Shown: one piece after another, positions 57,007 through 64,000 of the stretch
Layout: each line of letters starts with the position of its first letter
Numbering within the stretch: the stretch's first letter is position 1
Assembly: GCA_029204225.1 (NCBI GenBank)
Contig: CM055109.1
Coordinates: 35,226,496-35,290,495 of the forward strand
From: Diphasiastrum complanatum
Lineage: Eukaryota; Streptophyta; Lycopodiopsida; Lycopodiales; Lycopodiaceae
Direction of reading: 5' to 3'
Length of the DNA stretch: 64,000 bases
Translations under genes and position numbers: made by a program
Notes under the pieces: generated by a model
Database searches by the model: none
The model's input: the letters and a program-made list of their open reading frames with translations, nothing else
Told to the model about the DNA's origin: nothing

Positions 57007-59210
57007 ATGAGAATGTATTTTCTTCATAAACGAGCCCTTACATTGGAAGGAGTGTTGGCAACATTAGAGCAGGCAAATACTTCTAAGTTAGAAAGTTGTG
57101 ATCTGCATGGGGAAAGCGCTTCTTGGAGCGAACAGAAAATGGAACAGTCAGAAGACTCAGCTGCACAAGAAGTTTTCTCATCATCATTTACAATCAGGTA
57201 CCTTTGGTTGGACGTACTTTTTTGTTGTAAGCCTTAGCCTTATGACATTACTGTCATGTGAAATTGACTGTAAATTTGGAAATTCTCTAATCTCATGGAG
57301 ATTTTTTGCATAGATTTTTCCTTTCTGACTCAATGTTTTAGCAGAAGACCACAAGCTCAGAGTGAAATATTAGATTAGAGAGGCAGTCCACATTTTACTC
57401 TCTATGGCTTGATAATGAGCTGACTCTTGAAATGAATACTGCTCAAATTACCACTTCTTGATTCTTGGTACTTGAAGCTGCTAGGTGTTGTAATTTAAGC
57501 TGTATTCATTCCTATCAAGAATCGTTTTCACGAAGCTAATTGTCTCATTAAATTTCTAGGAGGCATTCACCTACTGGTGTTAACAAATTGTTGATTCACT
57601 GGAATTGCAATTTGGAGTTTGTTGTCTGCCTACCGTGCTTACAGTTTTGCTGGTTCATATCAAAAATTGCTTTTCAAAAATTCAGTCTTCTTACATTCTA
57701 GTAACCGTTCACCTACTGCCAATTCAGAGGCTATGTGTTGCAAATGCAAGAGAGGGATAAAAGCATTGCCTGGCCATTTTCATCAATGGCACCAATGAAC
57801 AGATCTAAGAGCATCGAGGTATTCCTCCCACTTATTTGTGCATCTTCACCTGGGATGTCATTAGATGTTACCAGCCAACAAGATGCATTGGTGACGGGTG
57901 AAAATACAAGCATCAAAGAAAAACAATTTCATGCGGATTTCAGGTTGCATGTCAATTTAGGGGACGAAACAAGGTGCAATGACTTTGATTTAGAATTCGG
58001 AGGTCAAATAAAAACAATTGATGGAGCATGTCCTAGGACTTATGTTGTGGAGACTGATAAACCTATCAACGAGCATTTAACTGTAGCCATCGAGAGTAAG
58101 TTGGCTAGTGCACCTAGTAGTGATGAATTTTTGAGAGAAGAACAAGATCTGAAATTATTTCAAAACATGGGAAAGGGATTGACATTTGAGCAGGAACATC
58201 ATGCAGAAATGCAACTTTCTGTCAAGAGTCAAACTAGGGTGGATAGTAACGGTGAGCTCTTGGGTGATCCAAAAGAAGCTGAGCTGCTTAAAAACTTGGA
58301 ATCAGAAGGGAATTCACAGAAGCAACAATCTTCAAACCTACCACTTTCTGTCGAGAAGCTCAACGATGAAAAATTTGTTTGGGAGAAGGCTTTCAAATTC
58401 AACAAATTCTGCTTGTCAGCAACAAAAGATCCACAGAACTTTACACAGAGAGAGGACGATGTTCGGGATGATAATCTTTGCAAAGGGAGAACACGATGTT
58501 CAAATTTCGGTGATGAGTCAGTGGACATTCTTGAAGATAGTATAGAGGAAGAAGCATTGTGTGACCAGGAAGTTGCAAAGAATGATATCATTCAAGTGGA
58601 GCGAGGTGCTTTAAAATCTCAGATGGCCTTGATATCCGATCAATTTGACACTATTGCTTGTCCAGAATCAATTTCATTCACTATTTGCGATTCAACCCTT
58701 GATTCCAAAGAGATAGAAGGACATAATAAACGATGTTCCAATTTCTCTTTTCCAAAGGAAATTACCCAACCTTTTAAACTAAGGAAACTAAAATGCAAGG
58801 CAAAAAAAACTCGATTGCTTTCAGACATCATACAATGTGATCCTCAGATCGAAGACGCAGCAGGCATCGCTGATCTTCGACAACGGAGTACGGAAGAACC
58901 ATCCGCAGACAGAAGTGCTGAAAGTCAAGTCATTTCTATAAGATCATCTGACATGGAGAACATGTCAAATCACTTATCAAATCATCAAGTAACTTCAAAT
59001 GTTGGAGCAGGAGATATACTGCATGCAGAACCGTATAGTTTTCAGGTTCAAGCTTATAGTCAAAGCAGGAACAAGGAACCAGCAACTACACGCATTTCTC
59101 ATAGGGTGAGATCAAAAAGAAAGTGCATCTGTGGTTCCATGGGGAGAAATAAGAGAAGGGTGTTTACACGGAAATCCACTTCTTTGAGACCTGTTTCCCA
59201 GCTAAAAAAG
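57007..59210 (+). CDS. EMF1: EMBRYONIC FLOWER 1-like protein, 3' end not found
   Basis: The exons are 56988-57197 (in-frame ATG at 57007) and 57728-59210, with acceptor CAG and donor AAAAAG then GTAATC, and phases agree (2, then 0). About 560 codons are present. Across the junction the product reads SSSFTIR then GYVLQMQERDKSIAWPF. This matches the conserved N-terminal EMF1 block (Arabidopsis: FSMR, GFVAETRERDLRKCWPF). A second EMF1-type motif, KKTRLLSDII, lies near 58806-58835 (Arabidopsis: RKVRLLSELL). The rest is hydrophilic, Ser/Glu-rich and basic near the end, as in the family. EMF1 is a nuclear Polycomb partner that keeps flowering genes silent. Arabidopsis EMF1 is about 1,100 residues, so downstream exons should exist, but none was recognised before 64000. 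The true N-terminus may lie in an upstream exon. Confidence 0.72.
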
Positions 59211-59272
59211 GTAATCTTCGTACTACAATTATTCCTAGCAGAGATTAATTGCACATTCTGTACTGGTAATTT

Positions 59273-59640
59273 AGAATATGGGGCATCTGGAATGCCCAAA
59301 CATAGTATTGTGGTTTCTTACTCCTAAGTCTATTTATGCTTGTTAGCATGTGTTTTACATCAGCTGATGGATTTTTATTTTTATTGTGATCTGTAAACAG
59401 TATATGTATGTGTTTAGTTATCATGCTCAAAAGCACACGGTGGTGTAAATTAAGATTATAATTATCATGTACTGTTAAGATTGACAATATGGGGTGGCTG
59501 GGATACCCAAAAACAGTATCATTGTTCTTTTACTCTTTAACGGTATTTTTATGCTGGATAGCACATGTTTTATATCAACTGAGGGATATGTACGTTCAAT
59601 GTGATCTGTAAACAGCATATGTACGCTAGAGAGAAATGCA
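59273..59640. repeat. Diverged duplication, about 215-bp period
   Basis: AATATGGGGCATCTGGAATGCCCAAA (59275 on) recurs as CAATATGGGGTGGCTGGGAT (59487 on). Matching later blocks are GTGATCTGTAAACAG near 59387 and 59603. It lies in the intron after the last EMF1-like exon found. Confidence 0.7.
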
Positions 59641-59649
59641 GAGAGTAAT

Positions 59650-61500
59650 CTACAAAGAGCAAGAGTCTGTTGCTATTCTCCACCTGACCTATTGCACATA
59701 GGAAGAAGTGATGTCATGTCTCCTTCGAAACTCACACATTTATTCCCTTAAAATCCTCTGGCCTTAACCTTTGGCACATGAAAATGAGCCACCAGCTCAT
59801 GCCTCTTGTCTGTACCTTGACACATAGGCATGTTATGCAAGAGCTTCCGAAACCCTTTGACCATGTGTCCCTTGTGAACATACTTCAATACAGACCCATG
59901 TCACAGGCAGGTGACTTAGCCATTTACCATTACATGTCTGATCCTTTTTACAATTCTGCAATTGTCTATTACATCTGCTGAAAGTAATTCTATGCTAGGG
60001 ATCAAATAACAACATATGACATTATTGCCCCCGGACCTTTCAGTTTATCGTGCTTGATGTTAAAATCAAAGTAATGGCATGCGAATGTTGCTCGGTTTTC
60101 CTAGTACTATCATCGAAAGGTTTTCCAGGCCATGTTATCTGTAGCAAATGACGACTTAACTGCCTTTCTCTAAAGTTCAAAACTCTAGGAGGCCCAAGCA
60201 TCAGCTTAATTGCTCATGCAAAAGAATGATGCCATTAGTATAGAAGTTATCTCCATCAAGCAAGACCATTTTCAAACGAGAAATAGGACTACTTTTGCAC
60301 TCTTGAGTTAATTCTAGCTTATCACTTTGTTCATTTTTTTAATAAGAGTTTCCATGGTTCACAGAATTCTAAAAATAGTTTGTGACACTTCCCTACCACC
60401 AAAGAAGTTGAGTTTCTCTCTATTTGGAGGAAAAAGATGTCCCCTTCCTCGAACTCGACATAGCGAACTCAAGCATGCTTTTCATTTTAGTTGCACTAGG
60501 AACTTCTCAAGACATATCTAGAATACATAGCTAGACAACATTCCGGTATAGTGCATTCCAAGACGTGTAGCAGAAATGCCTTTTTTTTAAAACCTAGATA
60601 GCAACTTATACTTGGTTATTGACAAGACATAAGTAGTTCTGGCTAACTAAGATTCTTTGTTTTTTTAGTTCTGTATTATAGTTTTAATTTGGATCCTGAC
60701 TTTTTGCATTGCATGGATGCTTAAAATAAGCTTCACCTAATGGCATTATTGACTTTTCAAATTAATTTTGCAAGCTTGCAAAATATGACCAATTTTTTTT
60801 TCCATAAATTCTGGCCACGGCAGCCCTCTTCTCATGGGCACAGTGAGGGGCAAAAAAATGCCGGTGGCAAATGAAGGCGGATCTTCGCGTGTGAGCATTT
60901 GGCATCGGAGGCAGTGCACACAGGCTTCATGGGATTAAGTTTGCGATTCAATAGGATCTGCTCCAGTTCAGTAGCATTGTCTGCAGTTTAGGGTTGTTTA
61001 GTACGGCTTTTTGGGTTTGGCATGGTTCAGTGTGCATTTCACTGTGTTTTAGTAAAGGTTCAGTCCCAAATGTCCGTTCAACAGTATTTGTGGAATTTTT
61101 GTCATTCAGGTTTATGCAATTAATCAAGATTTCACCTAACTGCTTGTGGCAGACCTGATCCTACTGGAGACTTGTCTATTTGAATCCTCTAATTTTTGGT
61201 TCGTGATACGGATTGCGATTTGATTCATGATTCGCTATTGAAACCTATGTAAGATTTTTATTCGGTATTTTTAGCCTCCAAAGGAAGTGAGTCACCGTTT
61301 GCAAAGAGGAGGCAAATAGAGGGGCCTGTCACAGTCTATGGTGAGCATTTAATGTGTCTAGGAGCCATAATTTGCAACATATGTCATATGATCCTATAAG
61401 CGATCCCTAGCCTGTGTCATGATATCTATATTTTCTCCTCTTCTTGAATCCTTAGCCTCTTGACTCTCCTTGGCAATTGCCGTCTTCTCGCATGCTTCTC
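59650..61500. other. Unassigned stretch downstream of the EMF1-like exon
   Basis: If the EMF1-like gene is intact, this is intron or holds short exons that I could not recognise. No transposon protein or RNA gene was seen. A GC-richer patch lies at 60815-60910. Confidence 0.4.
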
Positions 61501-61549
61501 CTTGTTGCTTTCTCTCTTCCCTTTTCCCTCTTCCTGACGTTATGGCTAA

Positions 61550-62309
61550 TCCTTAAATCCTAAATTCTATTGGATTATTCTCCTGAGACTAATCGTTTTT
61601 AATCTTCATCCACTACATTATCCAGCTCTGCAGGTTTATGCATGTTTCTACACAATCTGCAGAAATACTTGGGAATCGCTCAATTTCCAGGAAGTACCAA
61701 CTGGATGGATGCCAGCTCATGATGGCCAACTGGCCATTAAGATCTACGATCTAATTAGCTGTCCTACTGGACTTGCCGCATTTTTGCTTAGTATAAATAG
61801 CTGATCTCTCAAGCTTTCAAGCTTGAACACTCTTGAGCATTCTAGCGCAGTTCTTTAGAGTTCATTTAGAGTTTTGCTATTAGCGCTTACTGCTTATCAG
61901 TAGAAGTGCAAATTTAGATAGAGATCTTCAGTTACTCAAAGATAGCTTAGAGTATGCGATTTCTATCCGTAATTGTCTTATGCTCATCATCATCTGTTTC
62001 ATGCTGAATCAATCTATCCTTTATTGCATTCAGTATTATATCAGAATGTATGCATCTCTGTGATAGTTTTGTAGCTGATAAATCTCATATTGCTTTTCTC
62101 TAATAATTCAGTGTTTGGCTACGTAATCACTGTAGTATTGACGATTTCAAAGTTAGTTACTATAAGATTGAACATGACTTTTGTCATTATGTTTTGTTCA
62201 ATATTGATAGCCGTAGTCATGCATTAGGAAAGTAGTCTTCATTCCGCTGCACTCGATAAGTCGTTTACTGCCTTCGACTTGTCGTTATTGCTATCACCTC
62301 TTTCCACCA
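61550..62309 (+). mobile_element. 5' LTR of the right-hand Copia element (outer end uncertain)
   Basis: The inner end is set by the primer-binding site. A TATA box, GTATAAATAGC, lies at about 61791-61801, leaving roughly 480 bases of R-U5 before the primer site. The outer end is a guess, because no target duplication or terminal TG could be fixed. Confidence 0.55.
61791..61801 (+). promoter_or_regulatory. TATA box of Copia LTR
   Basis: GTATAAATAGC is a close match to the plant TATA consensus and sits in the middle of the inferred LTR. Confidence 0.65.
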
Positions 62310-62321
62310 CGGTATTAGAGC
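62310..62321 (+). promoter_or_regulatory. Copia primer-binding site, mutated
   Basis: CGGTATTAGAGC differs from TGGTATCAGAGC at two positions. It overlaps a perfect 16-base palindrome, TATTAGAGCTCTAATA (62313-62328). Confidence 0.7.
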
Positions 62322-62535
62322 TCTAATATTTAATATTAGAGCGTACCTTCATGATATCAGAGCGATCTGTTATACCAGGGCTCTAATACTTGATATCTTT
62401 CGCGATATCAAATCGATACCATATTTTTCAATTTGCGGTATCAAATTTCAGTATCAGATAGTTGTTTCCAATTGTAGCGCAACGCAGTATCTCTCTCATA
62501 ACGTCATCAATATATCGACAGACTAAAGTCCCAGA

Positions 62536-63330
62536 TGGATTTTCAGAGTAAAGCCGGTCTTATCGCAGACAAGTTGAATGGATCCAATTACGACTTGTGG
62601 AAATTTAAGATGAAGCCTTGCTAATCACCAATGAGTTGTGGGATGTTGTCGCAGGTACAGAAGAGAAGCCTGAAGACGACACAACCGACTCAAAATGCAA
62701 GTCGAAGGATGGTAAAGCCTTCACGCTTATTATTCTCAATATATTTAACACTCAGATTGGCCACATATTTGAAGCTAAAACTTCGAAAGAAGTATGGGAC
62801 ATCGTGAGCTCACTATATGATGTGAGAGACGTAACTTCTAAGTTACATATACGAAGAAAATCTTCACTCTCAAGATGTCGAATGGTGATTCACTTCAGAA
62901 TCCCGTTAACCGGTTTAAGAATCTCTTGCAACAGATGGCCACTGTCGGATCAGTCATAGACGATCAAGACACAATCATGACATTGCTTTCAAGCTTGCCC
63001 TCTACATATAAGAACTGGGTGATGATCATATCAACACACTCAGATTTAACTCTTACCAGAGTTATCACTATGTTACTACAGGAAGATAATTGAAGAAGTC
63101 AAGACGCTTCGTCGACTTTATCATCTCATGCTCTATATGTCAACAAAGGCTCAAAACGATAGAAGCAGAAAAGTTCTAAGCAGTCCGCATCAAATCAAAA
63201 ACCGACTCAAAGTCAAGAACCATTATCAAATCCACAATGAAGAAGAAGATGTTCTGTAAGTATTGCAAGCGCACTAATCATGAAAACTAGGATTGTAGGG
63301 TTCTGAACGCGAAGAATGCCAGTAAGCAAC
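62536..63330 (+). pseudogene. Copia gag, frameshifted
   Basis: The ATG at 62536 gives MDFQSKAGLIADKLNGSNYD then LWKFKM, the Copia gag N-terminus. A frameshift near 62612 moves to LITNELWDVVAG and EVWDIVSSLYD. Another near 62880 moves to LLQQMATVGSVIDDQDTIMT and LLSSLPSTYKNW. The CCHC knuckle CKYCKRTNHEN*DC (about 63252-63298) contains a TAG stop. At least two frameshifts and several stops make it non-functional. Confidence 0.82.
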
Positions 63331-63341
63331 CAGATCAATAG

Positions 63342-64000
63342 GTGAATGCAGTCACAGCACCTCCCGACATCGACATGGATGAAGGAGCATTTATGGTCAA
63401 AGACCGAAAAGCACTATTGGATAATTCTTGGTTTCTGGATTCTGGAGCTACTCAACATATGACCAATCATCGTGAACATTTTCACTCCTATACGCCTTAC
63501 AATACAATAAGATACGTTCATCTTGGCGACAATAGCACTCACACTATCGAAGGCGAAGGTATTGTGAGATTGAAATTCCAGCATGATTAATCCAAACTAC
63601 TATCAAATGTTTTGTATGTTCTTAAACTTTCTACAAATCTGCTATCAGTAAGTAGGATCACTGATTTAGGTCATAAGGTAGAGTTCGAGTCTGATCAATG
63701 CCGAATTATCGATAGGACAAGTAAAATCCTTGCACTCGGCAAGATGCATGGAAACTTATATAGATGGCACATTGTTATTTTGATACTAGTCAAGCCTTGA
63801 AAACTTCTGTTCTTGTCAATAAAGCATTACTATGGCATCATCGATTAGGACACTTGAATCATACATCTGTTTCATACATGTCTAAATGATCCCTAGCACT
63901 TGATCTAACTATCCAGCCGATAAAGTCGACTTCCCTGTCTGTCATAGCTGCATCCTTGGAAAGTAAACTAGGATTCCCTTTAGATCAAGTCATAGGCATG
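63342..64000 (+). pseudogene. Copia protease and integrase N-terminus, runs off the window
   Basis: The aspartic protease motif DSGATQHMTNH lies at about 63440-63472, followed by VHLGDNSTHTIEGEG. A linker (LSTNLLSVSRITDLGHKVEF) follows, with a stop near 63588. The integrase zinc-binding start (LWHHRLGHLNHTSV) lies at about 63830-63873, followed by a stop. The rest of pol and the 3' LTR would lie beyond 64000. Confidence 0.82.

Noticed and set aside
59211-59327. Extension of the EMF1-like frame to the stop at 59327
   Set aside because: A good donor (AAAAAG then GTAATC) lies at 59210/59211, and the extension turns hydrophobic and AT-rich, unlike the exon before it. Read-through as a retained intron cannot be excluded.

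Overview
The window looks like nuclear DNA of a land plant, most likely a seed plant. The evidence is spliced genes with kilobase introns, Ty1/Copia and Ty3/Gypsy retrotransposons primed by initiator tRNA-Met, a hAT transposase relic, L1-type LINEs and long GA/TC microsatellites. One gene resembles EMBRYONIC FLOWER 1, a family best known from flowering plants, so an angiosperm is the best guess. The species cannot be named from the sequence.

Only two host genes can be supported, both on the + strand. The first (7826-14664, four coding exons) encodes an FLX-like coiled-coil protein of the FLC EXPRESSOR family. Its 5.5-kb first coding intron is full of transposon debris, and its last exon carries four copies of a 12-residue repeat. 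The second (leader exons from about 52.9 kb, coding exons 57007-57197 and 57728-59210, 3' end not found) resembles EMF1, a Polycomb-associated repressor. Both families regulate flowering time in Arabidopsis, but nothing here shows that the two loci act together.

Layout. 0-5.3 kb: degenerate 80-bp repeats, a LINE 3' end, and a Copia element whose two pol halves lie in opposite orientations. 5.3-7.8 kb: non-coding, with a tiny tRNA-derived insertion flanked by target-site duplications. 7.8-14.7 kb: FLX-like gene. 14.7-22.1 kb: no recognisable gene. 22.1-24.2 kb: decayed Ty3/Gypsy element. 24.2-32 kb: mostly unassigned. 32-33 kb: LINE relic. 33.9-35.7 kb: antisense Copia 5' end with a minisatellite leader. 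35.8-37 kb: antisense hAT transposase relic. 37.1-44.4 kb: three same-strand LINE copies joined end to end, with a TC microsatellite at every junction. 44.6-46.9 kb: a very young 749-bp tandem triplication. 46.9-52.6 kb: AT-rich, unassigned, with two hairpins. 52.7-59.2 kb: EMF1-like gene with Copia and Gypsy relics in its intron. 59.2-61.5 kb: unassigned. 61.5-64 kb: 5' part of a Copia element running off the end.

The most interesting signal is the LINE chain. Full-length and 5'-truncated copies alike begin directly against (TC)n and end in a short conserved 3' end followed by (TC)n, as expected of a LINE that inserts into TC microsatellites. One member has only ORF1, like mammalian half-L1 elements.
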